From: a virus
Length of the DNA: 42,373 bases
Direction: 5' to 3' (one strand)
Virus record (IMG/VR): IMGVR_UViG_3300047546_001448
Coordinates: 1 to 42,373 of that record
Part shown: positions 15,614-23,315 of the stretch, piece by piece
How the letters are laid out: the number at the start of each line of letters is the position of its first letter
Position numbering within the stretch: position 1 is the stretch's first letter
Translations under genes and position numbers: made by a program
The notes under the pieces: generated by a model
Told to the model about the DNA's origin: nothing
The model's database searches: none
What the model saw: the letters and a program-made list of their open reading frames with translations, nothing else

Positions 15614-15689
15614 TGGTGCCCCTGGTTGGATTCGAACCAACGCTGTCACGATTTTAAGTCGTGTGCCTCTACCACTGGGCTACAAGGGC
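15614..15689 (-). tRNA. tRNA with UAA anticodon (Leu), class I shape, CCA encoded
   Basis: Acceptor GCCCTTG/CAGGGGC with one G-U pair, anticodon stem CACGA/TCGTG, 7-nt loop CTTAAAA giving anticodon TAA, variable region of only 5 nt (ACAGC), T arm GTTGG-TTCGAAT-CCAAC, then ACCA. By anticodon it reads UUA (Leu), but leucine tRNAs normally have a long variable arm. Confidence 0.85.
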
Positions 15690-15693
15690 TAAG

Positions 15694-15767
15694 TAGAGCA
15701 GGTAGGACTTGAACCTACGATAGCCGAATTATGAGTTCGGGGCCTTGACCAACTTGGCTACTGCTCC
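15694..15767 (-). tRNA. tRNA with CAU anticodon (Met, or Ile2)
   Basis: Acceptor GGAGCAG with CTGCTCT, anticodon stem CCGAA/TTCGG with loop CTCATAA (CAT), T arm GTAGG-TTCAAGT-CCTAC. Elongator Met by default; tRNA-Ile2 modified by lysidine cannot be excluded. Confidence 0.9.
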
Positions 15768-15772
15768 ATATT

Positions 15773-16006
15773 TTAATTGGGTAAAGAATATTTAGTATCT
15801 TTTGTAATTTTATATAATATTTTCATAACTCTAACACAATCATCATGTCTATACCATGTTGTGCAATAAAGTTTATCATTTATAACTTCAACATTTGGAC
15901 ACTCTTTATAGTCTTTTAATAGTAAGTCAACTATAAGCATTTTCATACCCAAGCCATTGAGTTTTCCTTGTGGGTCCTCTAATCCATTTTCAAAATTATT
16001 TTCCAT
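15773..16006 (-). CDS. Hypothetical protein
   Basis: 77 residues, no recognised domain; a hydrophobic MKMLIVDLLL segment, then Cys residues at 37, 48 and 57 (by eye). It is last in a short minus-strand operon (16638 to 15773) and overlaps its upstream neighbour by 11 bp. Confidence 0.55.
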   Translation of the reverse strand: MENNFENGLEDPQGKLNGLGMKMLIVDLLLKDYKECPNVEVINDKLYCTTWYRHDDCVRVMKILYKITKDTKYSLPN

Positions 16007-16376
16007 AATTAATCACCCTAAATGCATCTCCCGTTTCTTCATCGATATAATCCCAATGAAACTCTTCCCAATAAGGAATACCATCTTCATTATAGTCGTC
16101 CCATCCAGAACCAGACATATCCATATCTAATAACTTATAAAATGTTCCATGTTTTTGATATAACGGCCAAAAGGTATCCCATAACCAACCATAGTATTTA
16201 TATTTAAATCCTTTAATGCCTTCATCTTCCATGTATGATAGTTTTAACATATTCTTAGACGCTATCGATCCTGCCCAATTTGCAATCCATCGTAAAGGGG
16301 GTCGGGAATTATGAATAGCCTCAGAGTTATCCAAAATAGACTTTAACTCATTCATGCTATCTAATTGATCTTTCAT
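15996..16376 (-). CDS. Hypothetical Trp-rich protein
   Basis: 126 residues from the ATG at 16376, chosen because AGGAG lies 7 nt upstream and the ATG overlaps the previous stop. Rich in Trp and Tyr (KYKYYGWLWDTFWPLYQKH). DMSGSGWDDYNEDGIPYWEE looks like a loop of acidic residues that might bind a metal. No family recognised. Confidence 0.6.
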   Translation of the reverse strand: MKDQLDSMNELKSILDNSEAIHNSRPPLRWIANWAGSIASKNMLKLSYMEDEGIKGFKYKYYGWLWDTFWPLYQKHGTFYKLLDMDMSGSGWDDYNEDGIPYWEEFHWDYIDEETGDAFRVINYGK

Positions 16377-16537
16377 ACAATAACTCCTAGTAAAAATCCA
16401 ATTAAAAAAGAACCAATGGCAATAGACCAATAATATGTTTTTTGAAGGTAATCACGAACAATGTCTCTTACAACATAGTCAGGTATTGTAATTTCATAAC
16501 CATCATTGTCTGGGTCTGGAAAGCCATAATCTTTCAT
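16373..16537 (-). CDS. Small C-terminally anchored membrane protein
   Basis: 54 residues, below the usual size cut-off. The polar N-terminus contains DPDNDG, and a C-terminal transmembrane helix (residues 37-54, WSIAIGSFLIGFLLGVIV) follows. ATGA overlap with the downstream gene and with the upstream zinc-finger peptide. The RBS for the downstream gene lies inside its last codons. Confidence 0.6.
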   Translation of the reverse strand: MKDYGFPDPDNDGYEITIPDYVVRDIVRDYLQKTYYWSIAIGSFLIGFLLGVIV

Positions 16538-16638
16538 TTATGCTCCTTCATATGTCTATTAAGTGTATCATGGGCAAATATACCCCACCTAACCTCTATT
16601 TCTTTTTTGCAGTTAGGACATACAACAAGTCTATTCAT
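16534..16638 (-). CDS. C2H2-type zinc-finger microprotein
   Basis: 34 residues. CPNC at 8-11, then H23 and a C-terminal HMKEH pair: a single C2H2-like finger. First gene of the operon, leaderless after a near-consensus promoter. Likely DNA- or protein-binding; function unknown. Confidence 0.62.
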   Translation of the reverse strand: MNRLVVCPNCKKEIEVRWGIFAHDTLNRHMKEHK

Positions 16639-16644
16639 ATAACC

Positions 16645-16673
16645 ATTATAGTCTTTATAACAATAAAAGTCAA
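16645..16673 (-). promoter_or_regulatory. Consensus sigma70-type leaderless promoter
   Basis: On the minus strand TTGACT (16673-16668), a 17-bp spacer, TATAAT (16650-16645), then 6 nt to the ATG at 16638. The best example of the leaderless rule in this window. Confidence 0.8.
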
Positions 16674-16674
16674 G

Positions 16675-16680
16675 TACAAT
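16675..16680 (+). promoter_or_regulatory. -10 element for the SGNH pair
   Basis: TACAAT on the plus strand, 7 nt before the ATG at 16688; weak -35. It lies next to the -35 of the divergent promoter at 16645-16673. Confidence 0.45.
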
Positions 16681-16687
16681 ATAATAT

Positions 16688-17554
16688 ATGGCCTACAAAA
16701 CTGACATTTTAAATAATAATAGGGATATTCTTAGCCCAAATACTATAGTAAATACCAGAATGCAAATGGTATTTGATTCTGATAAAAATAAAAGAAATAC
16801 TGGATATTGGGAAAATGATTATTACTACACTCGTAATGTACATACAATGAGATTAAGTAAAGATATCTTGTACGTATTAAATAAACAAGGCTTTAGGTGT
16901 AATAATTTTAATCCTGTAAATAAAGAAAAATTTACAGTTTTGTACAGTGGATGCTCAGTAACTTTTGGGCAAGACCTCCCAGAAGAAATGTTATGGACAA
17001 AATTAGTAACAAAAGAATTATCAAAAAATAAAGATGTTGAAGAATATAATTTATCAATAATGGGTAGTTCTATGTTTTTAATACTTAGCAATATTTGTGC
17101 TTTTATTAATACCTATGGAATGCCAGATTTAATAATTACACTGATGCCCGATATGACAAGAACAGTTACTTTTGATCCTGAGACATCAGAGTTTTTTGAT
17201 TTAACTCCTAGAACACAAAAGCCTGATGCTAAAAACTTTATTCATCATTTAATGCCAGAAAATTTATTATTAAATAATTTATTAATGTTAAGATTGTTGG
17301 AGTTATTATGTAAAAGTAATAATTCTAAATTTTTATTTTCTACTTATGATGGCTTAACTCATGATTGTTTTTCTATGTTTGCAAATGATTTAGAGTGCTG
17401 GTTTGATTCTAAAAATTTAATAAATGGACCAAATTCTGTAAAACAAGATTACGAGCCACACGAATCTCCATTTTGGAAAATAGCAGGAGATGGAAAACAC
17501 CCAGGCGGTGGATGGCATGACAGGTTTGCAAAAAGAGTTATTGAGATTTTATGA
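16688..17554 (+). CDS. SGNH/GDSL hydrolase-like protein
   Basis: 288 residues. LYSGCSVTFG holds nucleophile candidate S90; SIMGSS is block II; LMPDMTR is block III with Asp in place of Asn; and GDGKHPGGGW gives D268 and H271 as the C-terminal dyad. About 40 N-terminal residues (NTGYWENDYYYTRN) are shared with the next gene, showing a tandem duplication. Overlaps it by 4 bp. Confidence 0.65.
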   Translation: MAYKTDILNNNRDILSPNTIVNTRMQMVFDSDKNKRNTGYWENDYYYTRNVHTMRLSKDILYVLNKQGFRCNNFNPVNKEKFTVLYSGCSVTFGQDLPEEMLWTKLVTKELSKNKDVEEYNLSIMGSSMFLILSNICAFINTYGMPDLIITLMPDMTRTVTFDPETSEFFDLTPRTQKPDAKNFIHHLMPENLLLNNLLMLRLLELLCKSNNSKFLFSTYDGLTHDCFSMFANDLECWFDSKNLINGPNSVKQDYEPHESPFWKIAGDGKHPGGGWHDRFAKRVIEIL

Positions 17555-18438
17555 CACTAGATATTAATGAAAGTATAAATAAAAATATAACAGCATTTGA
17601 CCATTATCAATTTCATATAAAAAGTGTTAATGGATCAATGATAACTAGAGATGGTTATTGGGACAACGATTATTTTTATACTAAAAGTACAAACGCTGAT
17701 GATGTATTTTATAAAATAAACAAAGATGGCTTTAGAACAGATAACTTTGAAGTTTTAAATAAAGATAACTTAAATATATTGTATAGTGGATGTTCTTTTA
17801 GTTTTGGTCAAGATATTCCTCAAGAATTTAGGTGGTCTGATTTTGTAACAAACTATTTTAATAATATAAAAAATACTAAGGGATATAACTTATCAATGAT
17901 GGGGGCGTCAATTCATTTAATAATAAAAAATATATGTACATTTATAAATAATTATGGTATACCAGATGTTTTAGTTATAATTTTACCAGACATACATAGA
18001 AAGATGATCTATAGTACATATACAGATCAGTTTATACCAGCCCAATTAAATTTTGATAAAGATAATACTGTTGATTGGATGTATGAAGAGTTGTTAAAAT
18101 ATAAAGAAAATTATATACCTCAAGAAAATGCAATGGTTTATCTTACAATGATAGATTTGCTAGAAAATTTATTTAAAGCAAATGGTTCTATATTTTTATG
18201 GAGTACTTGGCATATTGATTCAGAGTCAGTATTTGACAATTTTGCTAATAGGTATAGTTCTTATTTTAAAATACCAACATCTTATCCAGATTACACAAAA
18301 AAAGATTACGGTAATGACGATGTAAAGTATTGGTTTTTGGCTGGCGATAATCAACATCCTGGCGGTGGGTGGAATAAAGAGGTTTCTGAAAAAGTGATCG
18401 ATTTAATAAACAAAAGGTTAGAGTTCGGCGGTAAATAG
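17551..18438 (+). CDS. SGNH/GDSL hydrolase-like protein, tandem paralogue
   Basis: 295 residues. LYSGCSFSFGQD with S82, SMMGAS block II, ILPDIHR block III (Asp for Asn), and GDNQHPGGGW with D266 and H269. Closest to the upstream gene in sequence and order. Possibly a carbohydrate or lipid esterase, or an O-acyl transferase, working on the same target as the sulfotransferases (inference). Confidence 0.65.
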   Translation: MTLDINESINKNITAFDHYQFHIKSVNGSMITRDGYWDNDYFYTKSTNADDVFYKINKDGFRTDNFEVLNKDNLNILYSGCSFSFGQDIPQEFRWSDFVTNYFNNIKNTKGYNLSMMGASIHLIIKNICTFINNYGIPDVLVIILPDIHRKMIYSTYTDQFIPAQLNFDKDNTVDWMYEELLKYKENYIPQENAMVYLTMIDLLENLFKANGSIFLWSTWHIDSESVFDNFANRYSSYFKIPTSYPDYTKKDYGNDDVKYWFLAGDNQHPGGGWNKEVSEKVIDLINKRLEFGGK

Positions 18439-18471
18439 AAATATCAAACCATTTTATGCTAGACACTAGCA

Positions 18472-19008
18472 CTAAGGTTTAATAGTTCTACTATCCACCT
18501 TATTATAATAATCTGCTAATTGTTTATCCATAATGCCTTTTAACACTATCTCTGGATACATTAATCCTACATATGCATCTTTGTAGGGTTCTGACCAAAC
18601 CTCAAAGGAAATTTTTTTGCCCATAATTTCATCAAATAGAGATTCTTTTCCTGTTTTAGTTTTCCAGTTTGTGTCTTCAAGGGCAAAATGATCAAACAAC
18701 GCTTTGGTCAAAATGTGTATATGTTTAAATGATTCATAGTTAATAATGGTTTTAGCGTTTTCATATATATAATCAGAGTATCTTCTATATTTCTCCAAAG
18801 CAGCAGGAATTTCGTATCCTATATGAATAAGATCAGCAACGGCTTCATGTGGTTTTCTACATATTCCAATAATATGATCTATATTTTCATCTGGCATCTC
18901 TGGGCCAAATGTATATTTAAATGAAACATGTGGAATTTCAAACTTAATCTGTATGTATTCTCCAACAGAAGTTTTTGTTCCAGGCAAGGTAAGAAGATGT
19001 ACTCTCAT
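18472..19008 (-). CDS. Possible sulfotransferase-like protein
   Basis: 178 residues. LLTLPGTKTS (5-14) sits where a PAPS loop would and IIGICRKPHEAVADL resembles the 3'-phosphate strand. TIINYESF, then a helix, resembles the region after these motifs in the 14817 protein. Motifs are weak, so this is tentative. RBS AAGGAGATC. Overlaps the downstream end of the next gene by 4 bp. Confidence 0.4.
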   Translation of the reverse strand: MRVHLLTLPGTKTSVGEYIQIKFEIPHVSFKYTFGPEMPDENIDHIIGICRKPHEAVADLIHIGYEIPAALEKYRRYSDYIYENAKTIINYESFKHIHILTKALFDHFALEDTNWKTKTGKESLFDEIMGKKISFEVWSEPYKDAYVGLMYPEIVLKGIMDKQLADYYNKVDSRTIKP

Positions 19009-19187
19009 TTGATCTCCTTTATAACAGGATCTAACCTATCCCAATGGCCCTGAGCACTGCCTTGATAGATCTGCCCTGTTTCTCTATCTATTAGAAGCCA
19101 TTTGGTAGGTGCTTTGGTCTTTACCAAAAGTTCGACGGGATTTATAAGTTCTTCGTAATCCCTATTAGTCCTATTACCCAATAGCAA
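19005..19187 (-). CDS. Hypothetical protein
   Basis: 60 residues if it starts at the TTG at 19187, which has AGGG upstream; a TTG at 19181 is an alternative. WLLIDRETGQIYQGSAQGHWDRLDP looks like a compact beta hairpin. It overlaps the small membrane gene upstream. No family recognised. Confidence 0.5.
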   Translation of the reverse strand: MLLGNRTNRDYEELINPVELLVKTKAPTKWLLIDRETGQIYQGSAQGHWDRLDPVIKEIK

Positions 19188-19272
19188 TCCCTACTATAGT
19201 AAGGATAACAACAATAGATCCTAATAGAATCCAAAAAGCCTTAAAGTTAGCATCAACCTTATCTTTGTCCAT
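19174..19272 (-). CDS. 32-residue single-helix membrane protein
   Basis: The charged start MDKDKVDANFKAFW is followed by an uninterrupted hydrophobic helix (ILLGSIVVILTIVGIAIG) to the stop. It lies 2 bp after the stop of the next gene upstream. Small enough to be missed by gene callers; function unknown. Confidence 0.5.
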   Translation of the reverse strand: MDKDKVDANFKAFWILLGSIVVILTIVGIAIG

Positions 19273-19274
19273 AA

Positions 19275-19397
19275 TCACCCCATATGCATATAGATAAAAT
19301 GTCTTTTGCAGACATCGACGATAACACCAGTTTCTTTATCTGGTTGAGTAAACTCTGGTTTGTTATCACAATAATAACATTTTAACATGTCCGACAT
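19275..19397 (-). CDS. Cys/His microprotein, putative zinc-binding
   Basis: 40 residues. CYYC at 7-10, then C30 and H33 give a possible Cys3His zinc site. Leaderless start 6 nt after TATAAT (19409-19404, with TGC before it). Similar in layout to 368-544. Confidence 0.55.
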   Translation of the reverse strand: MSDMLKCYYCDNKPEFTQPDKETGVIVDVCKRHFIYMHMG

Positions 19398-19412
19398 ATT
19401 TCTATTATAGCA

Positions 19413-19568
19413 CTATCCATGTTCATACCATGATGGTGTAGGTTCGTCATCTATGGCTTCAATTATATCTTCCGCCAATTTTTTAGATAGTGCATCTTTA
19501 TGCTTACCCTTGAGATGATCATATAGTATTTCTGAGATAATCTCTATTTTTGATTCATTAGATATCAT
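19413..19568 (-). CDS. Hypothetical acidic helical protein
   Basis: 51 residues from the ATG at 19568, preceded by AGGAG; the longer frame upstream is rejected because it overlaps the oxygenase gene without an RBS. Helical by eye, ending in EPTPSWYEHG. Overlaps the oxygenase stop by 11 bp. Confidence 0.6.
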   Translation of the reverse strand: MISNESKIEIISEILYDHLKGKHKDALSKKLAEDIIEAIDDEPTPSWYEHG

Positions 19569-20055
19569 TATTGCTCCTAAGCATAAAAAATAAAACCTTA
19601 ACATAATCGCCATCATTAAATATCATTTCTGGTCTATGATGATACTGTTCACATGGACTAAAACTAATAGCACTATTCTTTTCTAGGCTCACACAATCAC
19701 CTTCCAAGCATATTGGCCAATCAACATTTGAATCTAGTAGATAGTCAAAGGTTAGGCCATTCTTGGTATGAATAGGATCTTTGTGTGGTGGAAGGTTAGG
19801 GTTATTGTGTTTGTTAGTATATTCTCCATAAGTTATAGCATTAATATATATACCCTCATCAAAATATGAAAGCACACGGTCACAAATTTCTTTAGCAATA
19901 GGGTTTGATTTTTCAAATGCAGATATACCACTAGGAGTTAAAGCAATATCTTCTCTGCCTCGCTCTGCATATTGATTATCTAATTTGTCATAGTTATCCA
20001 AGATTAGTTGGTTTATAAAATCTATTTGTGGCTGCGTGAACACGTCTTTTATCAT
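19558..20055 (-). CDS. 2OG-Fe(II) oxygenase-like protein
   Basis: 165 residues. PPHKDP gives an HxD pair and YHHRPE the distal His, with NGLTFDYLLDS and the strand VKVLFFML in the expected places. No GGELEF. It lies 10 nt after an extended -10 (TGC-TATAAT). Smaller than the other copies, and the Arg after the distal His may be the 2OG ligand. Confidence 0.7.
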   Translation of the reverse strand: MIKDVFTQPQIDFINQLILDNYDKLDNQYAERGREDIALTPSGISAFEKSNPIAKEICDRVLSYFDEGIYINAITYGEYTNKHNNPNLPPHKDPIHTKNGLTFDYLLDSNVDWPICLEGDCVSLEKNSAISFSPCEQYHHRPEMIFNDGDYVKVLFFMLRSNNDI

Positions 20056-20099
20056 GGCAAACTTAATTATAGCATTGCTTATTTTGAAAAATAAATCTT

Positions 20100-20411
20100 A
20101 CTGTTATTTTATATGTGGAGTAAAGTGGAGGATAGTGGAGAGATATGGGTAATGGAGCGCTTTTTAAGGCGGGGATCGTAATGTCAAACCATTTACCCCT
20201 ATGTCTAACAAACCCTTATACCATATATGCCCCATATCTGTCAAACCATTGTATTAAGGTTTGGGCATTATATCTGCAAAACCATGGTTTGTCAAGTATC
20301 TTCGTAATATATTTATGCAGAAAAATTGCCAAAAGTCTGGGAAATTTCTGATAATTTCGTAATATATTTTAAAAGGTTTGAAAATGTTTTAAAACCAGGA
20401 AATATGGTTTG
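20100..20411. repeat. Non-coding stretch with scattered short repeats
   Basis: No convincing gene. It holds repeated ATGGTTTG/CAAACCAT octamers (about 20186, 20240, 20280 as an inverted pair, 20404), a 14-mer TTCGTAATATATTT twice (about 20299 and 20352), GATCGTAAT (20174) and GTGGAG repeats near 20115-20140. Related repeats continue to 20700 around the next gene. Confidence 0.55.
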
Positions 20412-20630
20412 TTATTGCTTATTATGGGGGTTTGTGGTATGATCGTAATCTTTTTTAGATCCCGCCTCGTGTTCGGCCCTCCAGGCGCCCCTGTCAAAAT
20501 CGAGCGGGGTAAATGAAAAATACTTTGACAAACCAATCATATGAGTAAAGGCAGTAAAGGCATTAGACAATGATGTATCATGATCCTTTGCTCGGTTTGG
20601 GAAATTCATTCTATAGAAATGTCTTGGCAT
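20412..20630 (-). CDS. Hypothetical protein
   Basis: 72 residues from the ATG at 20630, which lies 7 nt after TATGAT on the minus strand, consistent with leaderless starts elsewhere. MPRHFYRMNFPNRAKDHD at the N-terminus, a central hydrophobic helix, and a polar C-terminus rich in His, Asp and Lys. Base composition differs from the AT-rich surroundings. No family recognised. Confidence 0.45.
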   Translation of the reverse strand: MPRHFYRMNFPNRAKDHDTSLSNAFTAFTHMIGLSKYFSFTPLDFDRGAWRAEHEAGSKKDYDHTTNPHNKQ

Positions 20631-20702
20631 ACAAACAATCATAACACGAATTTATTATGGTTTGGGGAAAAAATGGTTTGGATCGTAATGGTTTGTATAA
20701 AC

Positions 20703-20729
20703 AAAAAAATACACCGACCACTTTTGTGG
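20703..20729 (-). terminator. Rho-independent terminator
   Basis: On the minus strand, right after the stop of the 20730-21002 gene: CCAC-AAAA-GTGG, then TCGGTGTA and a run of seven T. The stem abuts a TCGG sequence like that of the GGTCGGCC boundary motif. Confidence 0.6.
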
Positions 20730-21002
20730 CTATTTGTCAAATCTCATTAATAATTCGTCAAGTGTAGAGAACCCAGTATCTTCTGTGTTCAATGACTCTA
20801 AAAATAAATCCCAAGTTTCATTGACATAGTTAGTTACTACATCATTGGTTTGTATAATTTCTTGACTAATAAAAAATGCTAACGGCAATCCCATATCATT
20901 ATATTCTACGAAATCTCCAAACTCAGAGTCTTGTTTATAGTTTAGCCAAAGGTCAGCCAAAATATTACAACGACTAGAAAAGTCTGTATTGGTGTTCGCC
21001 AT
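20730..21002 (-). CDS. Hypothetical protein
   Basis: 90 residues, acidic, helical; no motif recognised. RBS AGGAGAAATATA before the ATG. Overlaps the end of the next gene upstream (20974) by 29 bp. First of the dense early-type minus-strand cluster. Confidence 0.65.
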   Translation of the reverse strand: MANTNTDFSSRCNILADLWLNYKQDSEFGDFVEYNDMGLPLAFFISQEIIQTNDVVTNYVNETWDLFLESLNTEDTGFSTLDELLMRFDK

Positions 21003-21192
21003 TATATTTCTCCTCTTTGTGATACTGTGCGCTTTCTGCGATAGTGATAAGTCTATTATACGATACTGTTGGTGCGATTTGTGCTAGATACTCTCCTACC
21101 TGCTCAATGTCAAGGCGCAGGTCAGAAACGAGAGAAGCAAGTCGCATAGCGACCTTTTCCTCGTCAGTAAGCCTGTGTCTGCGTATAGTCAT
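20974..21192 (-). CDS. Hypothetical basic/helical protein
   Basis: 72 residues from the ATG at 21192, set by AAGGAG upstream; the longer upstream frame has no RBS. MTIRRHRLTDEEKVAMRLA suggests a helical DNA-binding or regulatory fold, but no family match is claimed. Confidence 0.6.
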   Translation of the reverse strand: MTIRRHRLTDEEKVAMRLASLVSDLRLDIEQVGEYLAQIAPTVSYNRLITIAESAQYHKEEKYNGEHQYRLF

Positions 21193-21277
21193 AGTTCTCC
21201 TTATTGTATCAAAAAAGTAAGAGGGGCGCAAGGCACAACGACGAAAGGAATAACCCAAACCTTACGCCCCAAGATTA

Positions 21278-21634
21278 TTATTGTACTGTAACTAGGTCAG
21301 TGTGATAACTAATAAACTTATCAAATGAATGAGTCCCAGTCTCATCTTCTACAGTCTTATTAACCAGGTCTACTACGATATCTGGATGGTCTCCTCCATA
21401 CATACCGTGCTCCGTCGAGGCCCATAGGCCAAATCCTGTCTCTTCCTTCCACTGGTCCCCAACAATCTGAGAAACAATAATACGTGCAGCATATGATGTA
21501 TCATTCCACCTTGGCTGTGCTGCATGCAATGCATTTGCTAGTGTAACAAACCTATCATAGCCACCCCAGTGACTGTATAAGTTTAAAGATAAATTACTAT
21601 CTTGTTTGATTGTATATACGATTCTATCGCCCAT
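21278..21634 (-). CDS. Hypothetical protein
   Basis: 118 residues starting MGDRIVYTIKQD, set by AGGGACC upstream. It contains a Gly-rich LYSHWGGYDR and ends with an alpha-helical KFISYHTDLVTVQ. I know similar sequences only as uncharacterised phage proteins. The promoter is at 21664-21692. Confidence 0.65.
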   Translation of the reverse strand: MGDRIVYTIKQDSNLSLNLYSHWGGYDRFVTLANALHAAQPRWNDTSYAARIIVSQIVGDQWKEETGFGLWASTEHGMYGGDHPDIVVDLVNKTVEDETGTHSFDKFISYHTDLVTVQ

Positions 21635-21663
21635 TATGGGTCCCTTCTGTAGAGTTTGTATTA

Positions 21664-21692
21664 ATGATATCAAGTTCTAAATCCAATGTCAA
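21664..21692 (-). promoter_or_regulatory. Sigma70-type promoter
   Basis: Minus strand TTGACA, 17 bp, TATCAT; it precedes the gene starting at 21634 and lies just downstream of the 21704-21850 gene. Confidence 0.7.
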
Positions 21693-21703
21693 CTGCTCGT
21701 ACA

Positions 21704-21850
21704 TTAATCCTCCAGTTTAAATGCTACAACAGATAGATCCGAAAGGACCTCAGAGCACAGGGCGTCTTCATGAGGTGCGTCTGATTCATATGTAAAATTC
21801 ATATACATGCCCGTAACCTCATGTATTACATCAACATTATACGTGGCCAT
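21704..21850 (-). CDS. Small acidic protein
   Basis: 48 residues, MATYNVDVIHEV start and a C-terminal SVVAFKLED. Its ATG shares a base with the stop of the next gene upstream. Function unknown. Confidence 0.5.
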   Translation of the reverse strand: MATYNVDVIHEVTGMYMNFTYESDAPHEDALCSEVLSDLSVVAFKLED

Positions 21851-22125
21851 TATGCTTCGTCCCTTTCTGCAATTGCAAATGATAGTTGGTAGGTAAGACT
21901 ATATAGTGCACCTAATGCGTCTGTATAGCCTTCCCAATACTTGCGCTCCATAGATTCCATGGCGTCGCTGTAATCATTCTCTTCTTCTATTTCTTGTGCC
22001 ATTCTTAGTTCGTCTTCAGCCTCTAGCATGAGGACCTTTAGTTGGCCATGCATGATGTCTAAACCACTGCTGCCGTGGTCTATCTGCTTTTGTATATGCG
22101 GCTCTATATTATAATCAGGTAACAT
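21850..22125 (-). CDS. Hypothetical helical protein
   Basis: 91 residues from the second of two adjacent ATGs; GGAGG sits 4 nt upstream of this one and only 1 nt before the first. Long Glu/Met-rich helix (MLEAEDELRMAQEIEEEND) and an aromatic C-terminal half. Its start overlaps the stop of the Api92-like gene. Confidence 0.6.
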   Translation of the reverse strand: MLPDYNIEPHIQKQIDHGSSGLDIMHGQLKVLMLEAEDELRMAQEIEEENDYSDAMESMERKYWEGYTDALGALYSLTYQLSFAIAERDEA

Positions 22126-22826
22126 CATGCCTCCAGATATTCTTTGTGTATGTCGCACTCTGCAACACACTCTAGGTCTGCTTCACCCATATAGTTACAA
22201 GAAGAGCATATCTCACCGCAGTCGTTCTCGCAATACTCTAGAGTGTTAAGTGAATCACAATCACGACACTTGTTATCATATTCCTCAACGGTAGTTACAA
22301 AACCATTAACTAGTGTAACTTCTCCACCCCAACCTGTTTCTTCTTCATAAGACAGATTAAAGTTAAGTGTAGGATATTGTTCTGATAGTATAGTTATAGC
22401 CTCAATAGGTGGAGACCAAGCAGTATTAAATTTATATCCTAGAACTGTAGAACTCTCTTCATGTAACTCAGTCTCAGGATACTTATCATCAGGAGATACA
22501 GCAACATCCCATTTGGTTCCCCAATGACGGACATTCCAGTCGTACCAATGATTACCCTTGAACATAAGGGATTCTTCTAAAGGTAGGGAATGGTCAGGTT
22601 GCTTTAGATATTCTTCTTCAGATATACCGTCCTGAATATGGTTATATATATTATGAAATGCAAATACTGGATTAGAGTATTGTGTTTGAGATAACTCCAT
22701 TTTGCCAGTTGTAGCATTCCATGAATCGTGGGTCTGAACAAATGGTTTATTAAGTTGTCGTTTGATATCTGCAATCAGGGTTTCGTCACCTGATATATCA
22801 AGATAGTTATAGCACCAATTAGGCAT
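22125..22826 (-). CDS. Api92-like ferredoxin-fold protein (DUF1281-type)
   Basis: 233 residues. MPNWCYNYLDISG is the hallmark start of Api92-like phage and plasmid proteins, followed by the Trp-rich WYDWNVRHWGTKWD and FNTAWSPP motifs of the family. The C-terminus (residues 185-230) adds a Cys-rich, probably zinc-binding segment (CRDCDS, CENDCGEICSSC). Biological role unknown. Confidence 0.85.
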   Translation of the reverse strand: MPNWCYNYLDISGDETLIADIKRQLNKPFVQTHDSWNATTGKMELSQTQYSNPVFAFHNIYNHIQDGISEEEYLKQPDHSLPLEESLMFKGNHWYDWNVRHWGTKWDVAVSPDDKYPETELHEESSTVLGYKFNTAWSPPIEAITILSEQYPTLNFNLSYEEETGWGGEVTLVNGFVTTVEEYDNKCRDCDSLNTLEYCENDCGEICSSCNYMGEADLECVAECDIHKEYLEA

Positions 22827-22853
22827 TGGGTTCCTTTCTAGTCGTTGTGTATA

Positions 22854-22882
22854 ATTCTAGCAAAATGTCAGGGGTATGTCAA
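22854..22882 (-). promoter_or_regulatory. Sigma70-type promoter with extended -10
   Basis: Minus strand TTGACA, 17 bp ending TGC, TAGAAT; drives the Api92-like gene, which has its own AGAAAGGAA ribosome site. The spacer holds CTGACAT, the reverse orientation of the TGTCAG element. Confidence 0.75.
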
Positions 22883-23037
22883 ATACGTCCCTCGTGAACT
22901 AATCCTCTTAAAAAGTCCTCTAGATCTATAAGAACTGCTCTATCCTCATCTGCAAATGGTCCAACCATATGATGATGGATAGTATAGTTTAATGTAGTAA
23001 TCATCTTATCTACTTGTTCTTCTGTATATCCTAGCAT
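22879..23037 (-). CDS. Small helical protein
   Basis: 52 residues with a HHHMVGPFADEDRAVLIDLEDFL core. Its ATG overlaps the stop of the next gene upstream by one base, and its stop overlaps the -35 of the downstream promoter. Confidence 0.55.
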   Translation of the reverse strand: MLGYTEEQVDKMITTLNYTIHHHMVGPFADEDRAVLIDLEDFLRGLVHEGRI

Positions 23038-23231
23038 TATAATCCTATCTTAGTTAATACATAATTGAAGGCTGCTACCTGACCACTAATAAAATTATAC
23101 TCGAAGTCTAGGTCAGCAAAGTCTTTAGAGGCAGGGTCAAGTGCTTCCATTTCATCAGCAAGATTGCGTTGGTCCTCTTCCAAACCATTACGCATATTAA
23201 ATATATCGGTTTTAAGTTCGTCGTTTGTCAT
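23037..23231 (-). CDS. Hypothetical coiled-coil protein
   Basis: 64 residues, strongly helical and acidic (LEEDQRNLADEMEALD). Leaderless: the ATG lies 6 nt after TATCAT of a consensus promoter. Confidence 0.6.
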   Translation of the reverse strand: MTNDELKTDIFNMRNGLEEDQRNLADEMEALDPASKDFADLDFEYNFISGQVAAFNYVLTKIGL

Positions 23232-23237
23232 AAATAA

Positions 23238-23266
23238 ATGATAGCAAAATTTGGGGATTTTGTCAA
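23238..23266 (-). promoter_or_regulatory. Consensus leaderless promoter
   Basis: Minus strand TTGACA, 17 bp ending TGC, TATCAT, then 6 nt to ATG 23231. Confidence 0.75.
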
Positions 23267-23315
23267 CGTATCGTAATTAAATTTCTAAATGATATTTTTG
23301 GTCGGCCCCTTTTTG

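Noticed and set aside
20145-20351. 68-residue plus-strand ORF
   Set aside because: It consists largely of the CAAACCAT and TCGTAAT repeats and has no start signal.
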